DNA of 64,000 nucleotides. It comes from Devosia sp. YIM 151766. GTDB lineage: Bacteria > Pseudomonadota > Alphaproteobacteria > Rhizobiales > Devosiaceae. Made by a program: the position numbers and the translations under genes. Position 1 is the stretch's first letter, and the number at the start of each line of letters is the position of its first letter. The stretch covers positions 806,001 to 870,000 of the forward strand of contig NZ_CP127251.1 in assembly GCF_030285925.1 (NCBI RefSeq). The letters run 5' to 3'. Shown piece by piece: positions 1 through 7,632 of the stretch. The notes under the pieces were generated by a model. That model was not told the origin of the DNA. It did not search any database and worked only from the letters and a program-made list of their open reading frames with translations.

Positions 1-182
1 ACCTGTTGCTCGGCGTCGGCGCTCTCGGCAATGCGGGTGACGTCATAGAGCAGGAACAGGCAGGCGGAGAGGAATGCGGTGACGGCGACGGCGATGCTGA
101 CATTGGAAAAGCGAGCAATGACCAGCCCCTTGCCGGCGCGGAATCCAAGCGCACCGGCGCCGGATATTTCCGACGTCCGCAT
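1..182 (-). CDS. N-terminal end of a membrane-anchored protein (partial)
   Basis: Reading leftward from an ATG at 182, about 60 codons are open to the window edge. The start is preceded by GGAG at a 6-base spacing. The fragment has a short cytoplasmic N-terminus followed by a hydrophobic helix (roughly residues 29-47, around SIAVAVTAFLSACLFLLY) and then a polar segment rich in Ala, Glu and Asp. This looks like the first transmembrane anchor of a sensor protein such as a periplasmic-sensing cyclase or kinase, but no catalytic domain lies inside the window, so the function is not assigned. It lies downstream of pepN on the same strand, separated by 284 bases that include a strong hairpin. Confidence 0.6.
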   Translation of the reverse strand, partial: MRTSEISGAGALGFRAGKGLVIARFSNVSIAVAVTAFLSACLFLLYDVTRIAESADAEQQ

Positions 183-430
183 AAAATTCTCCATTCTGTG
201 GAGGGGTTTAGCCCCGAAACTTTTCAGCCCTTAACAAGGTATGAATCAGGTGGGGGCATGTTGTCCAGAGCCCCTTTCCGGGCCGTGCGGCGGCCAATCG
301 AAAAAGCGGAGTCGGCTGAATCACTTAGCAGTGAAGAAAAATTCTTCCAATTTCGCGGCTGCCGCGTCCATGCGCCCCAGAGCCGAATTGGTTAGCGGAT
401 TGTTAGCCCCGAGCGCCGCCAAAGGGTGAA

Positions 431-457
431 TCGGGGGATCGCATGGCGAGCCCCCGA
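431..457 (-). terminator. hairpin downstream of pepN
   Basis: Two 12-base arms (431-442 and 446-457) match at 11 of 12 positions around a 3-base loop. The hairpin begins 10 bases after the pepN stop. There is no clear T-run on the leftward strand, so it could be a terminator or only an mRNA-stabilising stem. The rest of the gap down to 183 shows nothing I recognise. Confidence 0.45.
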
Positions 458-466
458 ACAAAACGC

Positions 467-3103
467 TTAGCCGGCCAGAATGCGGTCGAGGATTTCCCCG
501 ACATTGCGGCTGAGAATATGCTGCGACTTGAGCGCTTCGAGCGCCGCCCTGCCGGCCTCGCGCCGCCTGGCTTCCAGAATGGGCAGGATGCGGAAGCCGG
601 TGAGGATGCGGGAGGCGACCTGCGGGTTGACCTTGTCGATCTCGACCACCGCCTCGGTGATGAACCGGAAGCCGGCGCCGTCGGCGCGGGCGAACTGGGT
701 CGGATTGCTCATGACGAAGGCGCCGAGCAGCGAGCGCAGCCGGTTGGGATTGGTGCGGGGGAAATCCGGCGCCGCAAGAATGGCGCGCAGGCGCTCGATG
801 ACCCCATCGTCCGGCGCCTGCGCCGAAGCGGTGAGCCATTTGTCGAACACCAGCGGGTCGCCGGCGAAGCGGGTGCGGAAATCGCCCAGCAATGCCGGAG
901 CATCACCGGTCCAGTAATGCGCCGATATGGCCATGGCGGCATAGCGGTCGGTCATATTGGCGGCGGCATGATATTGCGCCGATGCCAGGGCGTTCCCGCG
1001 ATCCGATCCGGCGGTCAACAGGTTGAGCAGCCCATTGCGCAGCGAGCGGCGGCCGGCCTGTCCGGCATCGGGGCTATAGGGCTCGGGCACCACCAAGGCG
1101 TCGTATTGGCTTTCCAGCTTTTCGGCGATCGGGCCGACCAGCGTGGCGATGAGATCGTGCCGCGCCGCGGCGACGGCATCGGGATCGACATCGCTGCCGA
1201 TATGGCGGCCGACGACGCTCTCGCTCGGAATGGCAATCGCCTGCGCCTTGAAAGCATGGTCGAGCTGCGGATTTTCCAGCGTATCGACCAGCGCCTGGCG
1301 CAGCCCGTCGGCATCGGCATCCGACCAGCGGCGGCCCTTGGCGGCTGCGGCGATGAGCGTGGTGGAAACCGTTTGCAAGGCATCCCAGCGATTGAACGGG
1401 TCGCTGTCGTGGCGGGCCAGAAACAGCAGGTCGGCCTGATCGAGGCCGGACGACAGCTTGACCGGGGCGGAGAAGCCGCGGAACAGCGACGGCACCGGCT
1501 TGTTGGCGACGCCGCTGAAGGTGAGGGTGACGCTGTCCCGGTCGAGCAGGATCAGATCGTCCCGGACCGTGCCGCCGGATACGCCGCTCCAGCCCATGGA
1601 ACTGCCATTGGGCCCGATCAGGCCAAAGCGCACCGGGATCAGCAGCGGCTGCTTGTCCGGCTGGCCTGGCGTGGGATCGACCTTCTGGCTGAGGGTCAGG
1701 CTATAGGTCTGGCTGTCGGCATCGTAGCTGTCCGACACGCTGACCTGCGGCGTGCCGGCCTGCAAATACCAGGTGATGAACTGGCTAAGATCGGCGCCGG
1801 TCGCATCCTCGAACACCTTGATGAAGGCCTCGATCGTGGTCGCTTCCCCGTCATGGCGCTCGAAATAGAGATCCATGCCCTGGCGGAAACCGGCTTCGCC
1901 CAAAAGCGTCGCCAGCATGCGGACGATCTCGGCGCCCTTTTCGTAGACGGTGGTGGTGTAGAAGTTGTTGATCTCGCGATATTGCTCCGGGCGCGGCGGA
2001 TGGGCGAGGGGACCGCCATCCTCGGGGAATTGCGAGGCGCGCAGGTTCTGCACGTCATGGATGCGCTGCACCGGGCGGCTGCGCTCGTCTGAGGTGAATT
2101 CCTGATCGCGATAGACGGTCAGGCCTTCCTTGAGGCAGAGCTGGAACCAGTCGCGGCAGGTAATGCGATTGCCGGTCCAGTTGTGGAAATATTCATGGGC
2201 GATGACCCGCTCGATGCCGTGGTAATTGGCGTCGGTGGCGGTTTCCGGCTTGGCGAAGACCAGCCGGTCGTTGAAGATATTGAGCCCCTTGTTCTCCATG
2301 GCGCCGAAATTGAAGTCGGACACGGCGACGATGTTGAAGATGTCGAGATCGTATTCGCGGCCGAAGCGGCGTTCGTCCCAGGCCATGGAGCGCTTGAGGC
2401 TGTCCATGGCGTAGTGACACTCGCCTTCCTTGCCATGGGTGCAATAGATCGCCAGATCCACCTTGCGGCCGCTTTGCGTGGTGAAGCTGTCGGTGATCGA
2501 GCCGAGATCGCCGGCTACCAGGGCAAAGAGATAGGCCGGCTTGGGGAAGGGGTCTTCCCAGACGGCAAAATGCATGTCGTCGCCCGCTTCGCCCCGCTCG
2601 ATTGGGTTGCCATTGGCCAGCAGGACCGGCGCCAGGGCAATCGGCGCCGTCATTCGCACGGTGAAGGGGGCGAGAATGTCGGGGCGGTCGAGATAATAGG
2701 TGATGCGGCGGAAGCCTTCCGGCTCGCATTGGGTGCACCAGGTGCCGCTGGAGCGATAGAGCCCCATCAATTTGGTATTGGCCTCGGGATCGAGGGTCAC
2801 CTGGGTGTCGAGCACGAAGCGGCGATGCGGCGGCTCCACCAGCGTCAGATTATTGGCGTCCGCAAGATAGGCGGACAGCGCCAGCGGCGCGCCATCGACG
2901 GCGATGCTGTCGAGCTTCAATTCGTCGCCATCCAGCACCAGCGGCGTGCCCGGCGCGGTCTCCGGCCGTGGCTCGATGGTCAATTGCGCCCGGACGCGGG
3001 TGTTTTCCTCGAGAATGAGGAAGTCCAGATCTACTGACACGATCCGGTACGGGGTCGGAGCATAGTCCTTAAGGTAGATGGTCTGTTCGCTGTCGGTGCG
3101 CAT
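467..3103 (-). CDS. pepN: aminopeptidase N (M1 family zinc metallopeptidase)
   Basis: This 878-residue protein removes N-terminal amino acids from peptides in the cytoplasm. The M1 family signatures are clear: the substrate-binding GAMEN motif at residues 267-271, then the zinc site HEYFH at 303-307 with the third ligand Glu near 326 (HExxH-x18-E). Length and domain order (N-terminal beta domain, catalytic domain, long helical C-terminus) match the roughly 870-residue proteobacterial PepN type. The start MRTDSEQTIYLKDY is like that of other PepN proteins. It appears to be transcribed alone. Confidence 0.97.
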   Translation of the reverse strand: MRTDSEQTIYLKDYAPTPYRIVSVDLDFLILEENTRVRAQLTIEPRPETAPGTPLVLDGDELKLDSIAVDGAPLALSAYLADANNLTLVEPPHRRFVLDTQVTLDPEANTKLMGLYRSSGTWCTQCEPEGFRRITYYLDRPDILAPFTVRMTAPIALAPVLLANGNPIERGEAGDDMHFAVWEDPFPKPAYLFALVAGDLGSITDSFTTQSGRKVDLAIYCTHGKEGECHYAMDSLKRSMAWDERRFGREYDLDIFNIVAVSDFNFGAMENKGLNIFNDRLVFAKPETATDANYHGIERVIAHEYFHNWTGNRITCRDWFQLCLKEGLTVYRDQEFTSDERSRPVQRIHDVQNLRASQFPEDGGPLAHPPRPEQYREINNFYTTTVYEKGAEIVRMLATLLGEAGFRQGMDLYFERHDGEATTIEAFIKVFEDATGADLSQFITWYLQAGTPQVSVSDSYDADSQTYSLTLSQKVDPTPGQPDKQPLLIPVRFGLIGPNGSSMGWSGVSGGTVRDDLILLDRDSVTLTFSGVANKPVPSLFRGFSAPVKLSSGLDQADLLFLARHDSDPFNRWDALQTVSTTLIAAAAKGRRWSDADADGLRQALVDTLENPQLDHAFKAQAIAIPSESVVGRHIGSDVDPDAVAAARHDLIATLVGPIAEKLESQYDALVVPEPYSPDAGQAGRRSLRNGLLNLLTAGSDRGNALASAQYHAAANMTDRYAAMAISAHYWTGDAPALLGDFRTRFAGDPLVFDKWLTASAQAPDDGVIERLRAILAAPDFPRTNPNRLRSLLGAFVMSNPTQFARADGAGFRFITEAVVEIDKVNPQVASRILTGFRILPILEARRREAGRAALEALKSQHILSRNVGEILDRILAG

Positions 3104-3511
3104 GAAGCGGTCCAGTCATGAGGTTTGCTTAGCTGGTGTGCCATTTCCGGCCCACCATGTCATGCCCGCGCAGGCGGGAATCCCGGCAATTCGGCAAGGG
3201 AGGTTCCCGCTTGCGCGCGAACGACCCCGTGAAGGAACGGAAATGAAAGAAGTCGTCTGGCCTGTGTCTGTCCGGTTACAGCTCAATCGTCGTTCTCGTG
3301 TATCCTGTGCGGCTGGCAGCTGCATGGCATGACTCTTTGCCGTCAATTGAGACGGGATTGGGGAGAGGCGTTATAAAGCTGTCTGCACGATGCTCCTCTG
3401 CGCCGACCGGGCACATGAGCGTCGGTTCCGAAATTTCCGCGCGCTTCATGCCGCCGGCCCCAATGGCCTCGACCCCGTTCGCCGGAGGTCGCCCGGCTGT
3501 GGTCCATCGCC
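3104..3511. other. 408-base intergenic region between divergent pepN and ABC exporter
   Basis: This gap lies between two divergently transcribed genes, so it should hold both promoters. The left half contains an inverted pair of palindromic repeats (3160-3227). Several short open frames cross it, but they have no ribosome binding site and no recognisable protein. I could not find a convincing -35/-10 pair. Confidence 0.6.
3160..3227. repeat. REP-like palindromic repeat, two copies head to head
   Basis: The first unit (about 3160-3186) has the core CCCGCGCAGGCGGGAA. The second (about 3199-3227), read on the opposite strand, is nearly the same 26-base element (TTCGCGCGCAAGCGGGAA). Together they form a large imperfect stem-loop. 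It resembles the short dispersed elements of many proteobacteria that translate as MPAQAGIP. The element is probably non-coding. Confidence 0.6.
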
Positions 3512-5395
3512 ATGAGCGCGCCGTTCAACGAAGTGGTTTACGCAATGCTGCGTTGGTTTGAATCGCGACTGGACCCTTACCCCAAGGACGAGCCGGTCGA
3601 GCCGCCCAAGGGCCTTGTGGCCTTTTGCCTGCATTATTCGCATGGCGCCAAGAAATGGCTGGCCCTGATGGCCTTTGCCGCCGCGGCGGTGGCCGTGGGC
3701 GAAATCGTCGTGTTCGGCTTTATCGGCGATGTGGTGAACTGGCTGGCCGATGCCGACCGCGAAACCTTCATGCAGACCGATGGCTGGAAGCTGGCATTGA
3801 TGGGGGCGATGGTCGTGTTCGTCGTGCCCGGCTTCGCGCTGCTCTCGACGCTGACCATGCACCAGACTCTCTTGGGCAATTTCCCGCAGCGCATCCGCTG
3901 GATGAGCCATCGTTACCTGATCCGTCAGTCGATGAGCTATTTCCAGGACGAGTTCGCCGGCCGCATCGGCGCCAAGCTGATGCAGACCTCGCTGGCCGTG
4001 CGCGAAGTGGTGATGAAGCTGCTCGACATGCTGGTCTATGTCGTCGTCTATTTCACCGGCGCGGTGTTCCTGGCCGCCTCGGCCGATTGGCGGCTGGCCA
4101 TTCCGTTCCTGGTCTGGCTCGTCGCCTATGTGGCGCTGATGATCTATTTCATCCCGCGCCTGGGCAAGATTTCCGAGGCGCAGGCCGATGCCCGCTCGCT
4201 GATGACCGGCCGCATCGTCGACAGCTATACCAATATCGCCACCGTCAAGCTGTTCTCCCATTCCAATCGCGAGGAGAAATACGCCAAGGAGGCGATGGAC
4301 CAGTTCCTCGACACCGCCTATCGGCAGATGCGCCTGTTCACCGTGCTCAATGTCTCGGTGCTGTGGTCCAATGCGCTGCTGCTGTTCGCGGTGGCGGCGA
4401 CCGGCATCTGGCTGTGGTTCCAGGGCGTGATGTCGCCCGGGGCGCTGGCGGTGTCGCTGGGCCTGGTCATGCGCTTTCAGGGCATGAGCCAATGGGTGAT
4501 GTGGGAGATGTCCTCGCTGTTCGAGAATATCGGCACGGTGCGCGACGGTATTTCCTCGCTTTCGGTGTCGCGCGTCGTGTCGGACAAGCCCGGCGCCAAG
4601 CCGCTGCCCGAGGTCAAGGGCGACATCAAGTTCGAGAACGTCTCGTTCCATTATGGCAAGACCTCCGGCGTCATCGACAATCTCGACCTGCATATCCGGC
4701 CGGGCGAGAAGATCGGCCTGGTCGGGCGCTCGGGCGCCGGCAAGTCCACCCTCGTCAATCTGCTGCTGCGCTTCTACGACCGCGCCGATGGCCGCATTCT
4801 GATCGATGGTCACGACATTGCCGGGGTGACGCAGGACAGTTTGCGCGCCAATATCGGGGTGGTGACGCAGGATACCTCGCTCCTGCATCGCTCGGTGCGC
4901 GACAATCTCATCTATGGCCGCCCCGACGCGACCGAGGCGATGATGCTGGAAGCCGCCGAACTGGCCGAGGCCAGCGAGTTTATCGGCGGGCTCTCCGATC
5001 TGCAGGGGCGCAAGGGCTATGACGCCCATGTGGGCGAGCGGGGCGTCAAGCTTTCCGGCGGCCAGCGCCAGCGCATCGCCATTGCCCGGGTGCTGCTCAA
5101 GAACGCCCCGATCCTGGTGCTGGACGAGGCCACTTCGGCGCTGGATTCGGAAGTGGAAGCGGCCATCCAGAGCCAGTTGCAGATGCTGATGCGCGGCAAG
5201 ACGGTGATCGCCATCGCCCACCGGCTTTCCACCATCGCCATGATGGACCGGCTGGTGGTGCTGGACAGGGGCCGGGTGGTGGAGCAGGGCAGCCATGCCC
5301 AGTTGGTCGATAGCGGCGGTATCTACAGCCAATTGTGGAGCCGGCAATCGGGCGGCTTCATCGATGTCGACGAGCCGGAAGAAGCGGCGCAGTGA
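3512..5395 (+). CDS. ABC transporter, fused permease/ATP-binding half-exporter
   Basis: This 627-residue inner-membrane half-transporter is expected to work as a homodimer exporting lipids, drugs or other hydrophobic substrates. Residues about 50-320 hold the six-helix type I exporter domain. The nucleotide-binding domain follows with Walker A GRSGAGKST, signature LSGGQRQR and Walker B ILVLDEATSALD, then the His switch in IAHRLSTIA. The organisation is like MsbA or multidrug half-exporters; nothing nearby fixes the substrate. The start is uncertain: ATG 3512 has a weak ribosome site, and MLRWF at 3545 is an alternative. It converges with the next gene across a bidirectional hairpin. Confidence 0.92.
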   Translation: MSAPFNEVVYAMLRWFESRLDPYPKDEPVEPPKGLVAFCLHYSHGAKKWLALMAFAAAAVAVGEIVVFGFIGDVVNWLADADRETFMQTDGWKLALMGAMVVFVVPGFALLSTLTMHQTLLGNFPQRIRWMSHRYLIRQSMSYFQDEFAGRIGAKLMQTSLAVREVVMKLLDMLVYVVVYFTGAVFLAASADWRLAIPFLVWLVAYVALMIYFIPRLGKISEAQADARSLMTGRIVDSYTNIATVKLFSHSNREEKYAKEAMDQFLDTAYRQMRLFTVLNVSVLWSNALLLFAVAATGIWLWFQGVMSPGALAVSLGLVMRFQGMSQWVMWEMSSLFENIGTVRDGISSLSVSRVVSDKPGAKPLPEVKGDIKFENVSFHYGKTSGVIDNLDLHIRPGEKIGLVGRSGAGKSTLVNLLLRFYDRADGRILIDGHDIAGVTQDSLRANIGVVTQDTSLLHRSVRDNLIYGRPDATEAMMLEAAELAEASEFIGGLSDLQGRKGYDAHVGERGVKLSGGQRQRIAIARVLLKNAPILVLDEATSALDSEVEAAIQSQLQMLMRGKTVIAIAHRLSTIAMMDRLVVLDRGRVVEQGSHAQLVDSGGIYSQLWSRQSGGFIDVDEPEEAAQ

Positions 5396-5400
5396 TGATG

Positions 5401-5429
5401 TTCACCTCTCCCCCAAAGGGAGAGGTGAA
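5401..5429. terminator. bidirectional hairpin between convergent genes, also a repeat unit
   Basis: There are perfect 12-base arms (5401-5412 and 5418-5429) with a CCAAA loop, placed between the stops of the ABC exporter (5395) and the GGDEF/EAL gene (5432). The CACCTCTCCC / GGGAGAGGTG stem recurs with small changes at 51252-51278, so it seems to be a dispersed repeat used as a terminator. Confidence 0.6.
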
Positions 5430-5431
5430 AA

Positions 5432-7402
5432 TCAGCCTGTCGCGCGCTTTTCGAGGTTTCGCAGCGAGGCTTCGCGGGCGAGATATTCGCCCATGTCCTC
5501 CGCATGCATGGGGCGGCCGAAGAGATAGCCCTGCATGATCCGGCCGCCGAGCGTGACCAGGGCTTCGAGCTGGTCCTCGGTCTCGATGCCTTCGAAGACA
5601 CAGGAAATGCCCAGGTTCCGGCACAGGTCGATCATGGTCTTGACGATGGCGCGGCTGGCCGGGTCGCTGGTCACCCCCATGACGAAGGAGCGGTCGATCT
5701 TGATGCGGTGCAGCGGCAATTTCTGCACATGGGTCAGGCTCGAATAGCCGGTGCCGAAATCGTCGAGCGCGATGCGCGCCCCCAGGCCGAGCAGCGCCAG
5801 CAGCGATTGATTGGCCTGGTTGAGGTCGCGCATGACGGCGGTTTCGGTGATCTCGAAGTCGAGCCGGCAGGGTTTGCCCATTGCGCCGGCCAGGGCGACG
5901 ATCTGCTCGATTGCCGCGGGCGAGGCAATATCGTTGGCCGACAGATTGACCGACATCCGCAGCTTGCCGGGCAGAGTGGCGCTGAGCGCCAGCGCCTGGC
6001 GCAGCACGATCTGGGTGATCTTGCTGATCTGGCCGGTGCGCTCCGCCATCGGAATGAACTCGGCCGGCGAGATTTCGCCCAATACCGGGCTGCGCCAGCG
6101 CGCCAGGGCCTCGAAGCCGATCGTGGCGCCCGAGGCGACATCGAATTGCGGCTGCACCAGGATGTAGATTTCATCCTCCAGCCGGGCGGTATGCAGCAAA
6201 TGCTCCATGCGGCGCACCTTGGTGATGGCGCTGGCATGGCTGTCGGAAAACACCACGGCATGGCCGCGCGCCTCGCGCTTGGCGGCCGAGGTGGCGTAAT
6301 CGGCGCGGTCGAACAGGCTATGGGCGCTATCGCCCGGGCGGGAGGCGGCAAAGCCGGCCGAGGCGGAAACCCGGATGGTGCCGCCCGGCGTGTCGAAGGA
6401 TTGGCGCATGATATTGCACAGCCGCGCGCCGCAGCGGACCAGCGACAGGTGATCGGCCGGGCCCTGCATGATCAGCGCGAAGCTGTTGCTGTCGAGGCGG
6501 GCGACGAACGTGTCCGGGCGGCGCATGTCGTCGATGCGGCGCCCGACCTCGATCAGCACGCGGTCGCCGATGAGCTGTCCGAAAATCTGGTTCACCGACT
6601 TGAATTCGTCCAGATCGAGCCGCGCCACGGCGATCTCGCGGCCGCTGCTCTCGGCCTCGCGCAAGGCGGCGGCCAGGTGATGGTCGAAGCTGCGCCGGTT
6701 CGGCAGGCCGGTCAGGCAATCGGTATTGGCCAGGCGATGATTTTCATCCAGCAGGCGCTGGGTTTCGAGCTGCCGGTGCACGATGGCGGTGCGCGAGCTG
6801 ACCAAGGCCGCGAAATCCCGATTGTTGTTCAACAGGATCACCAGCAGGGCGATGACGGCCAGGGCCATATTGATGGCGATGGCGATGAAGCTGTCCTGGC
6901 CCGAACCGGCGAAGAACAAGGTGAACGGCACGAGGACGCAGAGGCCCACGGCAAGCGCGGCGGCGCGCACATGCATGAGGCAGAACATGCAGCCGATCGT
7001 GGTGATGCTCATAAAGAAGGCCACTTGCGATTGCAGATAGGCATCGCCGAAGGGGAAGAGGCTGAAGCTCCAGACGGTAAAGCCGATGGCCAGTCCCGCG
7101 CCCATCCAGATCGTGGCCCGCAGCCCCCAGCGCGCCCTGGGGATCGACACCGGAACATGCTGGCTGCGCAGCCAGAATATCGTCCGCACGCAGCAGAACA
7201 AGGTCAGGGCGGCGGGAACATAGAGGGTGAGTTCGAGCGGCGCGACGTCGAAATGGGTCCAGGCCAGGATCAGCGTGTTGGAGACCAGCATGGCATAAAG
7301 CAGCGGCAATTGCCGGGTCAGGGCCTTCCATTGCGCCAGCGTCAGCTCCGGGATGTCCGATGGGTCGGTAAATAGGTCGCGAATGTGCCGGAACACAGAC
7401 AT
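5432..7402 (-). CDS. membrane-bound EAL phosphodiesterase with degenerate GGDEF domain
   Basis: This 656-residue cyclic-di-GMP signalling protein has an N-terminal membrane region of about six hydrophobic segments (residues about 35-200), a GGDEF-type domain and a C-terminal EAL domain. The cyclase active site is lost: where GGDEF is expected the protein reads DSNSF (304-308). The EAL domain looks active, with EAL at 431-433, DDFGTGYSS, KIDRSFV and FEGIE. It is therefore probably a phosphodiesterase lowering c-di-GMP, with the GGDEF part possibly regulatory. I chose the ATG at 7402 because GGAGG sits 8 bases upstream; an in-frame ATG at 7417 overlaps that ribosome site and is less likely. Confidence 0.92.
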   Translation of the reverse strand: MSVFRHIRDLFTDPSDIPELTLAQWKALTRQLPLLYAMLVSNTLILAWTHFDVAPLELTLYVPAALTLFCCVRTIFWLRSQHVPVSIPRARWGLRATIWMGAGLAIGFTVWSFSLFPFGDAYLQSQVAFFMSITTIGCMFCLMHVRAAALAVGLCVLVPFTLFFAGSGQDSFIAIAINMALAVIALLVILLNNNRDFAALVSSRTAIVHRQLETQRLLDENHRLANTDCLTGLPNRRSFDHHLAAALREAESSGREIAVARLDLDEFKSVNQIFGQLIGDRVLIEVGRRIDDMRRPDTFVARLDSNSFALIMQGPADHLSLVRCGARLCNIMRQSFDTPGGTIRVSASAGFAASRPGDSAHSLFDRADYATSAAKREARGHAVVFSDSHASAITKVRRMEHLLHTARLEDEIYILVQPQFDVASGATIGFEALARWRSPVLGEISPAEFIPMAERTGQISKITQIVLRQALALSATLPGKLRMSVNLSANDIASPAAIEQIVALAGAMGKPCRLDFEITETAVMRDLNQANQSLLALLGLGARIALDDFGTGYSSLTHVQKLPLHRIKIDRSFVMGVTSDPASRAIVKTMIDLCRNLGISCVFEGIETEDQLEALVTLGGRIMQGYLFGRPMHAEDMGEYLAREASLRNLEKRATG

Positions 7403-7632
7403 GCAGCTAGCCTCCATGCGCCCGACCCTACGGGTAAATACACTAATAGAGTGGTAAGGCGTTTCCGGCCCGCCGCCCGACTTCTGAAACCTTGCCGGTC
7501 TCGACCTGCGAAAAGCGCGCTCCCCCCATTGGAAGCCCCGCGACTTCCGGCTAGAACGATCTTCGAAATCGATTGCATTGGCTCCAGTCGCGAGCCGGTC
7601 TAACCGGCCCTGGCCGGTTGTGGAGGACAGAC

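Noticed and set aside
3116..3346. Leftward 76-codon frame in the pepN upstream gap
   Set aside because: Part of it is the translation of a REP-like repeat; such frames are common artefacts.
3446..5347. Long open frame antisense to the ABC exporter (about 630 codons)
   Set aside because: The sense strand has all ABC motifs; the antisense product is low complexity with no start signal.
5504..7375. Long open frame antisense to the GGDEF/EAL gene
   Set aside because: Same reason: codon-structure shadow of a verified gene.
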